From Bacteroides sp. CAG:1076 (GTDB lineage Bacteria; Bacteroidota; Bacteroidia; Bacteroidales; Bacteroidaceae), in assembly GCA_000436795.1 (NCBI GenBank), contig HF993168.1, positions 1 to 30,341 on the forward strand: 30,341 nucleotides of DNA. The letters run 5' to 3'. The notes under the pieces were generated by a model. That model was not told the DNA's origin. It searched no databases and saw nothing but the letters and a program-made list of their open reading frames with translations. Numbering within the stretch: the stretch's first letter is position 1; each line of letters starts with the position of its first letter. Below are positions 7,788 to 15,943 of the stretch, in pieces. The position numbers and the translations under genes are program-made.

Positions 7788-10163
7788 TCAGAAACGGCAG
7801 CGGATATCCACACCTACCTGAAGGGGACGACCTTTCTGTGCAAAGCCTCTGTTCATGGTTTCGAAGTAGAATGCCTGATAGTCGGTGTTAAGCGCATTGT
7901 TTATCCAGAAAGCCAACTGTCCGTTGCCCTTGTTGAAGTTGACACGTCCGTTCAGTGTGCCGTACAGCGCCTGACTGGCATTATTCTGTTCTGTCCAGTA
8001 GATGCGTCCGGCAGCCTTGTAGTTGGCATTTACCGTAATGTTGTCTAAGATAGCACCCTTTCTCATAGTGAACACGTACTGTGCTCCTACATTGAACGTG
8101 TGCTTGGGAACGAAAGGCACATAGTTGCCGTTGTAGTTCTCTGTGTCGCTCACCACGTAGTCGGTAAAGGTAGCGTACGTATATCCGTAGTTTCCGTTCA
8201 GGCTGAAAGCATCAGTCACCTGTGCACGCAGGGAAGCTTCAGCTCCCAGGCTGCGGCTCTTTCCCGCATTGACCGTGATACGTCCCAGTCCGCTTTCGGC
8301 AAAACGTGAAATCTGCTGGTCGCGTGTATCCATGTAGAACAGAGCAACGTCGGCTTGCAGCTTGTCGTCGAACAGGGTAGTGTGCGAACCAACCTCATAG
8401 TTCCATGAATATTCAGGTTTGTAAAGCGTAGCATCCGATACGTTGACATCCGAAGCTGGCATATCCGGCATCATTCCGGCAAACTTACCGAGTACCTCGT
8501 CCTGCTTGATGGCATTCATCATATCGTTTCGCATGTTGTTCTGTATCAGGTCGGAGAACATCTGAATGTTGTATCCTCCCGAGCGGTATCCTTTGCTGAC
8601 GGTAGCATACACGTTGTTCTTGCTGTTCCATGCGTACTGAATGGTAAACTTAGGCAGCAACTGCAAGTAGTCGGTCGATTCCTTGCCGACGAACTGCGTC
8701 TTGGCATTCAGCGGTCGGACAATCGCCGTTGGAAGGAAAGGAGCCGATACGCTGAAATCGAAATTCATGTCGCATACCGAGTTGTAGTCCAGTTTCAGTT
8801 TCTCGTAGTCCAGACGCAGACCAGCCGTAACCGACAGACCTTCTACCAGTACATCGTTGAACGTAGACTGGTGGTAAATGGCACCGTTCAAAATCGGTGT
8901 ATCGAATACGCCCGATACGGGCAAGGGGCGTGTCGTAATCTTAGTCGCCAGAGTAGGCGCTCCGGCAGGTAGATGCGAGAGTCCTGCGTTGATATTATCC
9001 TCGATGAGGCTCTGTATACCGTCTTCCTGGAAAGTAACCGGACCGTCAGTCTTCAGCCACTGATAGAATCCGCTTACTCCCGTAGTCCACTGCCAGCGGT
9101 TGCCCGGCTTCGACTTCAATACCAGTTCCTCGCTGATGGTCTTCGAGTTCTGTTTCTGCATCATCGTATAAATATCAGCTTCCGTAAAGTCCTGATCCAG
9201 GTTCATCTGGTCGTACAGATACTGGAAACCCGTCACGCTGCTCAGGATAAAGTTGTCTGCCTGATGTTCCAGATTCAGACCACCGTTCAGCAAGTTACGC
9301 TTGTAACCGCACGCATGGTTGTACGAAATCTTTCCGATGTATTCATTGCGGTCTTCCGTCTTGTCGTCGGTACGTCCGGTATATTCGTACGGATAACCTC
9401 CCTGATTGGTATATTCATAATTCAGTGTCAGGTCCAGCTTCAAGTTCTCCGTAGGCAGGTAGATGGCACGGAAACGTCCTCCGAACTCATCGTCCGTATC
9501 GATACGCTTGTTGTTGAAACTGTTCTTGAAGAAACCTCCCTTGTGCTCGTAGAAGAATCCCGTGGAGAAAGCGAACTGCGAAGAAATACGGTGATAGTGA
9601 GTCAGAGAGGCTTTATAGTCATTGTATGTAGCTGCGCTCAGACGAATATCCGTACCCTGATAGGTAAAAGGCGATTTGGTAAACACACGAATCAGTCCGC
9701 CCATGGTGTTTCGTCCGTACAGCGTTCCCTGCGGACCACGCATCACGTCGATTCGTTCGATATCGGAATAGTTGAAGTCGAAAGCCGACTTGTCGATAAA
9801 TGGAATATTGTCGACATACAGACCCACGGCAGGCGTGTTGATACGCGAACCGATACCGCGGACATACACCGAGGTAGTCAGCTTGGAACCGTAATCGGGG
9901 ATAAACAGATTGGGTACAAGTCCCGACAACGCCTTGACCGAAGTCACCGAGTTGTTGCGCATTTCGTTCTGCGAGAGCGAAGTCGACGAAATAGCCTGCT
10001 GGCGCAGACGGTTATTTTCCTTGGGAGTGGCGATAACCACCACTTCTTCGATGTCTATAACTTTGGTAGTGTCCTTGACCAATGCAATCTCTGTATCGGT
10101 TGGAGCGGCAAAAGCGACTGTCGTCACGGCAGTTGCCAGCGAAGCGAGAATTGTACGTTTCAT
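7788..10163 (-). CDS. TonB-dependent outer membrane receptor (non-SusC type)
   Basis: Outer membrane ligand-gated transporter energised by TonB; substrate unknown. The 791-residue product has a signal peptide (residues 1-19, ending AFA), a TonB-box-like segment IEEVVVIA (about 38-45), a plug domain (about 50-165, with RGIGSR and GPQGTLYGRNTMGG), then a 22-strand-type barrel with many aromatic beta strands and a terminal Phe (DIRCRF). It lacks the N-terminal carboxypeptidase-D-like domain of SusC proteins and has no SusD partner, so it resembles receptors for siderophores, haem, cobalamin or similar small ligands. It stands alone between two terminators. Proximity to flavodoxin and a shared promoter 12-mer hint at iron, but no iron box was identified. 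Confidence 0.93.
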   Translation of the reverse strand: MKRTILASLATAVTTVAFAAPTDTEIALVKDTTKVIDIEEVVVIATPKENNRLRQQAISSTSLSQNEMRNNSVTSVKALSGLVPNLFIPDYGSKLTTSVYVRGIGSRINTPAVGLYVDNIPFIDKSAFDFNYSDIERIDVMRGPQGTLYGRNTMGGLIRVFTKSPFTYQGTDIRLSAATYNDYKASLTHYHRISSQFAFSTGFFYEHKGGFFKNSFNNKRIDTDDEFGGRFRAIYLPTENLKLDLTLNYEYTNQGGYPYEYTGRTDDKTEDRNEYIGKISYNHACGYKRNLLNGGLNLEHQADNFILSSVTGFQYLYDQMNLDQDFTEADIYTMMQKQNSKTISEELVLKSKPGNRWQWTTGVSGFYQWLKTDGPVTFQEDGIQSLIEDNINAGLSHLPAGAPTLATKITTRPLPVSGVFDTPILNGAIYHQSTFNDVLVEGLSVTAGLRLDYEKLKLDYNSVCDMNFDFSVSAPFLPTAIVRPLNAKTQFVGKESTDYLQLLPKFTIQYAWNSKNNVYATVSKGYRSGGYNIQMFSDLIQNNMRNDMMNAIKQDEVLGKFAGMMPDMPASDVNVSDATLYKPEYSWNYEVGSHTTLFDDKLQADVALFYMDTRDQQISRFAESGLGRITVNAGKSRSLGAEASLRAQVTDAFSLNGNYGYTYATFTDYVVSDTENYNGNYVPFVPKHTFNVGAQYVFTMRKGAILDNITVNANYKAAGRIYWTEQNNASQALYGTLNGRVNFNKGNGQLAFWINNALNTDYQAFYFETMNRGFAQKGRPLQVGVDIRCRF

Positions 10164-10193
10164 GCTATCTGTTTAGTGGTTTTGTAATTCGGC

Positions 10194-10205
10194 TGCAAAG
10201 TAACG
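10194..10205 (-). promoter_or_regulatory. Probable promoter core of the TonB receptor gene
   Basis: The minus strand reads CGTTACTTTGCA, about 30 bp before the receptor ATG and identical over 12 bases to the element upstream of fldA. Position and TTTG core fit a Bacteroidetes -7 region. Confidence 0.5.
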
Positions 10206-10223
10206 TCAATTCCCGTTATCCGG

Positions 10224-10245
10224 CAATCCTAATTTATGAGGATTG
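10224..10245. promoter_or_regulatory. Inverted repeat near the -33 region of the TonB receptor promoter
   Basis: CAATCCT (10224-10230) and AGGATTG (10239-10245) are perfect 7-bp arms around an 8-nt AT-rich centre. Placed 20-45 bp upstream of the presumed -7 box, it would sit where a repressor or activator dimer could act. No T-tract follows, so it is unlikely to be a terminator. Confidence 0.45.
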
Positions 10246-10275
10246 TATGGAAAAATATCGGGCGATGATTACAGG

Positions 10276-10335
10276 AAAACGTCCCGATGTTTTTTGAGAA
10301 TTTGTACAAAAAATCAAAAAACATCGGGACGTTTT
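10276..10335. terminator. Perfect 22-bp inverted repeat, probable second terminator
   Basis: Positions 10276-10297 and 10314-10335 are exact reverse complements over 22 bp, with core CGTCCCGATG/CATCGGGACG flanked by A and T runs on both sides. This is the form of a bidirectional intrinsic terminator. The 16-nt loop itself contains the palindrome TTTGTACAAA (10301-10310). It backs up the hairpin at 10341-10397 in isolating the PUL from the TonB receptor gene. Confidence 0.75.
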
Positions 10336-10340
10336 TACAG

Positions 10341-10397
10341 AAATCTCCTGATTTAGCCTTCGTTTATTGTAATTACGTGGCTAAAAGCAGGAGATTT
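10341..10397 (-). terminator. Terminator of the PUL operon (hairpin family member B)
   Basis: AAATCTCCTG (10341-10350) pairs with CAGGAGATTT (10388-10397), and TTTAGCC (10352-10358) with GGCTAAA (10379-10385), a two-part stem with a small internal mismatch. It begins 78 bp after the GH3 stop. The arms closely resemble the hairpins at 7688-7745 and 24825-24882. Confidence 0.75.
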
Positions 10398-10474
10398 TGG
10401 GTTGTAACCTATAGGTGATAAGTATAGGTTAATTTATTCCCTATTGAAAACTGTTTATCTTTTACTTTTGTTTT

Positions 10475-12826
10475 TTAGGGCTTTAACAGATTTAATGCTT
10501 CCTGTGGTTTTAAGCCATCGGATGTTTTTTGCTTGTACGATTTTACTTTTACTGCTTTTTCGAGTTTGATATCTCTGCTCGATGCACCTACCTTAAATGT
10601 ATAAGTGCCGGAAGTTGTTACCCATGCTGTTGCTTTTTCATTGTAAGAAGCTAAGCTTTCGACAGGTATGGAGATGGTTACTTCCTGACTTTCGCCGGGA
10701 TTCAGCAAGCGTGTCTTGGCAAATCCTTTCAGTTCCTGAGCGGGGACATTCAATTTGCCTTTGGGGGCTTTGACGTAGACTTCTGCTACTTCTTTTCCTT
10801 TGCATTTACCCGTATTGGTTACTGTAAATGTTACATCGTAGTTCGTACCGTTATTCAGTACGTTCAGGTCTGAATAACTGAATGTGGTGTATGACAAGCC
10901 ATAACCGAAGGGGTAGGAAACTTCTTTGTTGAAGCTGTCGAAATATCTGTAACCTACGTAGATGTCTTCTTCGTAGTTGGTGTAGTCGAAGTTCTTTTCA
11001 TCCGTCGTAGTCCGGTTCTTTCTTTGTTCCATGAATGCTTTCATATCATTGATCGACGGGCTGTTCATTGGGAAGTTTTTGCTTGAGTAGGCATCGTCTA
11101 CGTGAAGAGGGAATGTCATAGTCAGCTTACCGCTTGGGTTCTGTTTCCCGCTTAAGATATCGGCGATGCTGTTTCCGCCTTCCTGACCGGCTTGCCATGC
11201 ACACAAGATTGCATCCGGCTGGTTTTTCCATGAAGCAGTTTCGATGACGCCACCGATGTTCAGCACGACAACGACCTTTTTATTTGCCTGCTGGAAGGCT
11301 GCACATACTTTCTGTATCAGCTCTTGTTCTTCCGGAGCCAGGTTGAAGTCGTTGGCATTCCGGTCAAGAAATTCTCCCGAAATACGACCTAAGGTAATGA
11401 CTGCGATGTCGTTGTCTGCTACGGCTTTGTTCAGCTCTTCGGCAGTAGGCACCAGTTCCTTGGGGCGCGGTGCAGAGAACATAGCCAGTTGGTCGAAGCT
11501 GCCGGAACGTTCATTCTTCTTTTTCTCTTCATTTTTATAGGTAAGATACTTGCTTAGGATGTTGGAGTCGACAACATAGTTGGCGTTTCTCAGTCCTTCG
11601 ATGAGTGAAACCGTGTAAGCGCGGTTTACATTACCCGAGCCTGTACCTCCCGGGATAATATCGTAACTGGTATATCCGTATACGGCAACGTTCTTCACGG
11701 ATGACTGAAATGGTAATGCCTGATTTTCGTTTTTCAGCAGAATCATGCCTTCGGTAGCCGATGAGCGTGTAATGGCTGCGTGTGCTACGAGGTCTGGTTT
11801 GTCACTATGCTGGTAACCTTTGAAGTGTGGACATTTTACAATCAGTTCCAGAATGCGTTTTACGTTACGGTTCAGAATATTTTCGTCCAGTTTACCGCTT
11901 TTTACGGCATTGTAGATCTCATCATATTGCTGTGGGCGTCCCGGTTGCAGCATTTCGTTGCCTGCAATCATTTGTGCTACGGCATCTTTTCCACCAAACC
12001 AGTCGGTCATGACCATTCCCTGATACCCCCAGTCGTTCCGTAGAATGCCGGTCAGCAGGTCGGTACTTTCCGAAGTATATGTACCGTTTACTTTGTTGTA
12101 GGAACTCATGACGGTCCACGGATTTCCTTTCTTGATGGCTATTTCAAACGCTTTCAAGTAGATTTCTCTCAATGCGCGTTGGCTGACGCGTGCATCATTG
12201 GCATTTCGGTTGGTTTCCTGATTGTTTACTGCAAAATGTTTCACAGAGGTACCTACTCCTTTGCTTTGTACTCCCTGAATGTAAGCTGCTCCTATTTCGC
12301 CGGCTACCACGGGGTCTTCTGAATAATATTCAAAATTACGTCCGCACAACGGATGACGGTGGATGTTGATGGCTGGTGCCAGTAAAACATCAGAACCATA
12401 TTCCAGTACTTCTTCGCCGATGGCTTGTCCTACCTGTTTGACGAGTTCCGTATTCCAACTGGAAGCCAGTGCCGTGCCGATGGGAAAATGGGTACAGTAA
12501 TAAGTCTTGCTGTCGAAATCGCGAATCGGGTCGATGCGCAGACCTGCCGGGCCGTCGGATAGGATGACGGCAGGGATTCCCAGTCTTGGAATGGGGTAGG
12601 AAGTTCCTGCCGTACCGGGAAGCATGGAGCGGGTAGAACCGATAACCGGAGCCGTACCCGATAATCCGTCCATGCCTGTTCCGATACAGAAATGAACTTT
12701 TTCTTCCAGTGTCATGGCAGAAATTATTTCGTCTATATTGTCTGCTTTCAGTTGTGGAGCTTCTTGGGCTACTGATGCGCTTGCCAGTAAGAGGCATGCG
12801 GTAAACGATGCTAATGTTTTTCTCAT
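10475..12826 (-). CDS. GH3 beta-glucosidase, periplasmic, with fibronectin III-like domain
   Basis: Exo-acting beta-glucosidase predicted to release glucose from imported oligosaccharides. The 783-residue product has a signal peptide without lipobox (cleavage near SASVAQ, residue 20), so it is probably periplasmic. Domain order is the BglX type: GH3 N-terminal barrel (about 35-340), C-terminal alpha/beta sandwich (about 365-600) and FnIII-like domain (about 685-755). The substrate motif KHF is at 196-198 and the nucleophile is Asp275 in VMTDWFGG. It starts 12 bp after the GH30 stop and is the last gene of the susC-susD-GH30-GH3 unit, followed by two terminators. In the B. thetaiotaomicron beta-1,6-glucan locus a GH3 plays the same part; linkage here is inferred from context. 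Confidence 0.94.
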   Translation of the reverse strand: MRKTLASFTACLLLASASVAQEAPQLKADNIDEIISAMTLEEKVHFCIGTGMDGLSGTAPVIGSTRSMLPGTAGTSYPIPRLGIPAVILSDGPAGLRIDPIRDFDSKTYYCTHFPIGTALASSWNTELVKQVGQAIGEEVLEYGSDVLLAPAINIHRHPLCGRNFEYYSEDPVVAGEIGAAYIQGVQSKGVGTSVKHFAVNNQETNRNANDARVSQRALREIYLKAFEIAIKKGNPWTVMSSYNKVNGTYTSESTDLLTGILRNDWGYQGMVMTDWFGGKDAVAQMIAGNEMLQPGRPQQYDEIYNAVKSGKLDENILNRNVKRILELIVKCPHFKGYQHSDKPDLVAHAAITRSSATEGMILLKNENQALPFQSSVKNVAVYGYTSYDIIPGGTGSGNVNRAYTVSLIEGLRNANYVVDSNILSKYLTYKNEEKKKNERSGSFDQLAMFSAPRPKELVPTAEELNKAVADNDIAVITLGRISGEFLDRNANDFNLAPEEQELIQKVCAAFQQANKKVVVVLNIGGVIETASWKNQPDAILCAWQAGQEGGNSIADILSGKQNPSGKLTMTFPLHVDDAYSSKNFPMNSPSINDMKAFMEQRKNRTTTDEKNFDYTNYEEDIYVGYRYFDSFNKEVSYPFGYGLSYTTFSYSDLNVLNNGTNYDVTFTVTNTGKCKGKEVAEVYVKAPKGKLNVPAQELKGFAKTRLLNPGESQEVTISIPVESLASYNEKATAWVTTSGTYTFKVGASSRDIKLEKAVKVKSYKQKTSDGLKPQEALNLLKP

Positions 12827-12838
12827 ATGCGTGTTAAT

Positions 12839-14341
12839 TTAGGGTTTGATAAGCAATGTATTGATAGAACGGGCTGGTAAGTTCACCGTAATAGGTTCGT
12901 TGTTCACCATCAGGCTGATGGCATATTCCTTGTCACTCGGATTGGCTGTTATGACAGGGATGCTTCCGTCTTCGTTGATGAAGGCCAGCACGTTGGTATA
13001 GTTTCCTCCTGTTTTAATGCGTTTGGCAGTAGGCTGTACATAGTGGCTTACATGCTTCAGGATATAATATTCGGGAGTATACGTAAAGGTCTTTGTGGAG
13101 TCATTGACGGTAATCAGTGAGTTCTGGCACCATCCCCAACGGCTTACACCACCTTCCATTAAGGAGGTATTCCAGTACATGTAAGTGTTGACACCGTTTT
13201 CCAGATAATATCTCATGAGATCCCATGAATGCATGGCTCCTTCCCAGTTGTTTAAGCCGTTGCCGCATTCCTGTTCTGTCTGGTAATAGCTCAGGTGAGG
13301 ATATTTGTTGCGGATAGCGGGAAGGGCATCTTTTCCTGCCCACTGGAAACCACAGCCTTTAATGTAAGTTGAGCAAACGGAGTCGGTCAGCAGGGTATCG
13401 ACCAGAGCCGGATTCGGACGTTCTACTGTACCTGCATAGATTTCTACGTTGCGTTTGTTCATTTCAGGACCCAGATATTTGATGAAGTTGCTTAAGCCTT
13501 TGTAAGTCCAGCAACAGGACGGGTAGGGCTGTGCCGAATTGGGTTCGTTTTGGGGCATAACCATGGAAATATTGATTCCGTGTTCTTTATAGGCGTCAAT
13601 AAATTTGCCGAAGTAAAGTGCATAAGCTTTCAGGTAAGCTTCGTCCTGAATAAAACCGTCGGTACCTTCTTTTATCTGCTTGTCCTCGGACAGATTGTTT
13701 TCTACCGGATGCATCCGGAAGCGTAGCGGATTGGCATTGATCTTCTCTTCGGCTGGCTTGTTTTGAGGTGATTTCATCCTTCTTGTCCATACGATGCTTG
13801 CAGAACATGCATAATGCTTGTTGACTTTCATCCACGAGGGAGGGCACCAGGGAGAAGCCCATAATTTGAGATTGGGATTATAGGCCAATGCGGCTTGAAT
13901 GAACGGAATCAAGGTCTGCTCGTCGTGGCTGACACTGAAGTCTTTCATTTCGAAATCTTTATCTGTTTCATCGTAGGAATACCAGTCCAGACTGAAATCG
14001 TTGGCTCCCAGAGGCATACGACCGATGGTGAAATTGCCTCCTGCCGGTGTGTACAGCTCCTTGAAAATGCTGTCACGAACGGCCGGATTCAGTTTACTTA
14101 ATGATTCCCATCCTTTTTCATTGAAACAGGAGCCGAATCCTTCTATTGTCTGATCGGTCTGAGTAGGGTCGATGATGACTATACTGTCCGCTTGTGAGGT
14201 CAGGTATTTATTTTCGGTCCTTGTTTCCCAAGGAGAATCGTAGGTCGTTGTCACCCATTCTGCTACTTTTGCAGAATGAGGAGTGCAGGCGGCCAACAGG
14301 CCGCACATGCATCCACTGATAAATAAATGATGATATTTCAT
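12839..14341 (-). CDS. GH30 family lipoprotein, probable endo-beta-1,6-glucanase
   Basis: Predicted surface endoglycanase that cuts the polymer before SusC/SusD import. The 500-residue product has a lipobox LLAAC (Cys19), so it should be membrane-anchored. GH30 features: IEGFGSCFNEKGW near 66-78, SPWCPPSWMK at 163-172, acid/base Glu266 in MPQNEPNSAQ, and nucleophile Glu356 in YQTEQECGNG. Overall it resembles GH30 subfamily 3 enzymes such as the B. thetaiotaomicron endo-beta-1,6-glucanase, but other GH30 activities (glucosylceramidase, xylanase) cannot be excluded by eye. The start is the ATG at 14341; an in-frame TTG four codons earlier almost touches the susD stop and is less likely. The spacing of 13 bp to susD and 12 bp to GH3 indicates one operon. 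Confidence 0.92.
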   Translation of the reverse strand: MKYHHLFISGCMCGLLAACTPHSAKVAEWVTTTYDSPWETRTENKYLTSQADSIVIIDPTQTDQTIEGFGSCFNEKGWESLSKLNPAVRDSIFKELYTPAGGNFTIGRMPLGANDFSLDWYSYDETDKDFEMKDFSVSHDEQTLIPFIQAALAYNPNLKLWASPWCPPSWMKVNKHYACSASIVWTRRMKSPQNKPAEEKINANPLRFRMHPVENNLSEDKQIKEGTDGFIQDEAYLKAYALYFGKFIDAYKEHGINISMVMPQNEPNSAQPYPSCCWTYKGLSNFIKYLGPEMNKRNVEIYAGTVERPNPALVDTLLTDSVCSTYIKGCGFQWAGKDALPAIRNKYPHLSYYQTEQECGNGLNNWEGAMHSWDLMRYYLENGVNTYMYWNTSLMEGGVSRWGWCQNSLITVNDSTKTFTYTPEYYILKHVSHYVQPTAKRIKTGGNYTNVLAFINEDGSIPVITANPSDKEYAISLMVNNEPITVNLPARSINTLLIKP

Positions 14342-14354
14342 AAATTCCTTCAAA

Positions 14355-15923
14355 TTAATATCCTTCGTTCTGTTTGATGTTCGGGTTTACGCTGATTTCT
14401 GTATCGGGGAATGGCATCAATACGTTGTAGCTCTTGAATCCGGCATTCGGGTTTTCAAAATACATCGGATTGCCGTTGGAGTCGTAAGTTCCCAAAGAGG
14501 TTTTCTTGCCGCTTTCTTTCAATACCTTTTCTGCATCTCCCCAGCGGACCAGATCCTGGAAGCGTACGAACTCAAAGGCGAGTTCCAGTCGTCTTTCTTT
14601 CTTGATATCTTCGAAAAGGGCATCTCCTGTACTGCTTATTGCAGGCAATTGTACACGTTTACGTACTTCGTTGACATAGCCTTGTGCTTTAATGTCGTCA
14701 GGGCTACTTTTCCGGTTTTGTGCCTCTGCTGCCATTAACAGTACATCTGCGTAGCGGATGATGCGGAAGTTGGTACCGGAAATGGTGTGGTAACTTTCGT
14801 TTGATTCTGCTATTTCGTCCATGTAGGGGCCATATTTGGTGCGTACCAGACCGTCGCAGCCATAAGGTAGTGAGCCGTCTGAGGCACGGATGGAAGCTCC
14901 ATAGTAATTGGCCAGGTCTTCTTCATTCAGCACGGTGGCTTTCTGGCGGATCAGGTCGCCTTCTTCCAGAAAGGCTTCTCTTAATCCGGGTTCAGGACTG
15001 ACCATTCCCCAGCCTGTTTCCGACAGACCTGTACTTCCTGCCTTGAAATAACCGGAGCGGGGACCACAGTAGGCTGCGATGCAGGTGCTTTCGAGTACTT
15101 CGGTCAGGTCGGCTGTATACGAAATCTCGAACACTGACTCACAGCCAAATTCGGATGCCTGACGGGTTATCTGGCTATAATCGGGATAAAGGTCATATTC
15201 TTTTGAGGTAATGACTTCTTCGAAAGCAGCAGCTGCTTCATCGTATTTTTTCTGGAATAGATAGGCCTTTCCTAAGAGTGACTGGGCAGTACCTTTTGAT
15301 ACTTGTGCTTTTTGGGCGGCACCTTGCTGACTTTTGAGCGGCAGTACCGGAATAGCTTCGCTCAAGTCCTTTTCTATCTGGGCGTAAAGAGCTTCTATGG
15401 TCGAATTGGGCTGATTGTAGTTGCCGGCTTCCAGTGGTTCGGTTACCAGTGGAACGGGGCCCCATAAAGTTACCAGTTCAAAATAGGCATAAGCACGCAG
15501 GCATTTGGCCTCTGCTATACAGAGCTCTTTGGTGTCGCTGTCTTCTTTGACATTTTTCAGCAAGATGTTGCAGCAATATATCATTTCATAATATTTTGTG
15601 AACATGGATTTCAGCATGGTGTTCGATGCCGGAATGTCAAATTCATTCAATTCATTACCGGTACTGTTGTCGCTTCTGCCTCCACCTCCAGCTTGTGCAT
15701 CATCCGAAAGTATGTTTTTGTATTCGAATGTATTCAGATTGCTGCTTTGTAATTTATCATAGATGGCATAAAGTGCCTGTAGAGCTTCGGCATCTGTTTG
15801 ATAGAAGTTCTCTTGCGGAGTTACTCCTCGCTGGGTAGTGTCGAGAAAATCGTTGCATCCCGTCAATGACAAGGATATGAGCGTTGATAAGGCTATGGAT
15901 TTAAATATATATTTTGTTTTCAT
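14355..15923 (-). CDS. SusD-like surface glycan-binding lipoprotein
   Basis: Lid/binding partner of the adjacent SusC-type transporter at the cell surface. The 522-residue product has a lipoprotein signal (SLTGC, Cys23, then NDFLDT, slightly acidic as in exported Bacteroidetes lipoproteins). The RagB/SusD N-terminal region contains GVTPQENFYQTDAEALQA, the TPR-like helices include CLRAYAYFELVTLWG, and the C-terminal SusD segment has RIIRYADVLLMAAEA and RRLELAFEFVRFQDLVRWG. The length is normal for the family. It starts 20 bp after susC stops and is followed closely by GH30, so susC-susD-GH30-GH3 is one transcription unit. The bound glycan is inferred to be a beta-1,6-glucan from the neighbours. 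Confidence 0.97.
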   Translation of the reverse strand: MKTKYIFKSIALSTLISLSLTGCNDFLDTTQRGVTPQENFYQTDAEALQALYAIYDKLQSSNLNTFEYKNILSDDAQAGGGGRSDNSTGNELNEFDIPASNTMLKSMFTKYYEMIYCCNILLKNVKEDSDTKELCIAEAKCLRAYAYFELVTLWGPVPLVTEPLEAGNYNQPNSTIEALYAQIEKDLSEAIPVLPLKSQQGAAQKAQVSKGTAQSLLGKAYLFQKKYDEAAAAFEEVITSKEYDLYPDYSQITRQASEFGCESVFEISYTADLTEVLESTCIAAYCGPRSGYFKAGSTGLSETGWGMVSPEPGLREAFLEEGDLIRQKATVLNEEDLANYYGASIRASDGSLPYGCDGLVRTKYGPYMDEIAESNESYHTISGTNFRIIRYADVLLMAAEAQNRKSSPDDIKAQGYVNEVRKRVQLPAISSTGDALFEDIKKERRLELAFEFVRFQDLVRWGDAEKVLKESGKKTSLGTYDSNGNPMYFENPNAGFKSYNVLMPFPDTEISVNPNIKQNEGY

Positions 15924-15943
15924 AATATCTGTTTTTTAGGTTG

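Larger units (their letters stand above)
10164..10474. other. Intergenic region between GH3 and the TonB receptor
   Basis: This 311-bp gap lies between two minus-strand genes. Its contents in transcription order are: the GH3 operon terminator (10341-10397), a second very strong hairpin (10276-10335), the inverted repeat at 10224-10245, and the receptor promoter at 10194-10205. I see no additional gene. Confidence 0.7.

Noticed and set aside
10257..10335. Transcription attenuator built from alternative ATCGGG/CCCGAT pairings
   Set aside because: The competing copy would act only on plus-strand RNA heading toward GH3, which lies on the minus strand, so there is no gene to regulate in that direction.
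14342..14353. TTG start for GH30 four codons before the ATG
   Set aside because: It almost touches the susD stop, and the ATG at 14341 gives a normal lipoprotein signal.
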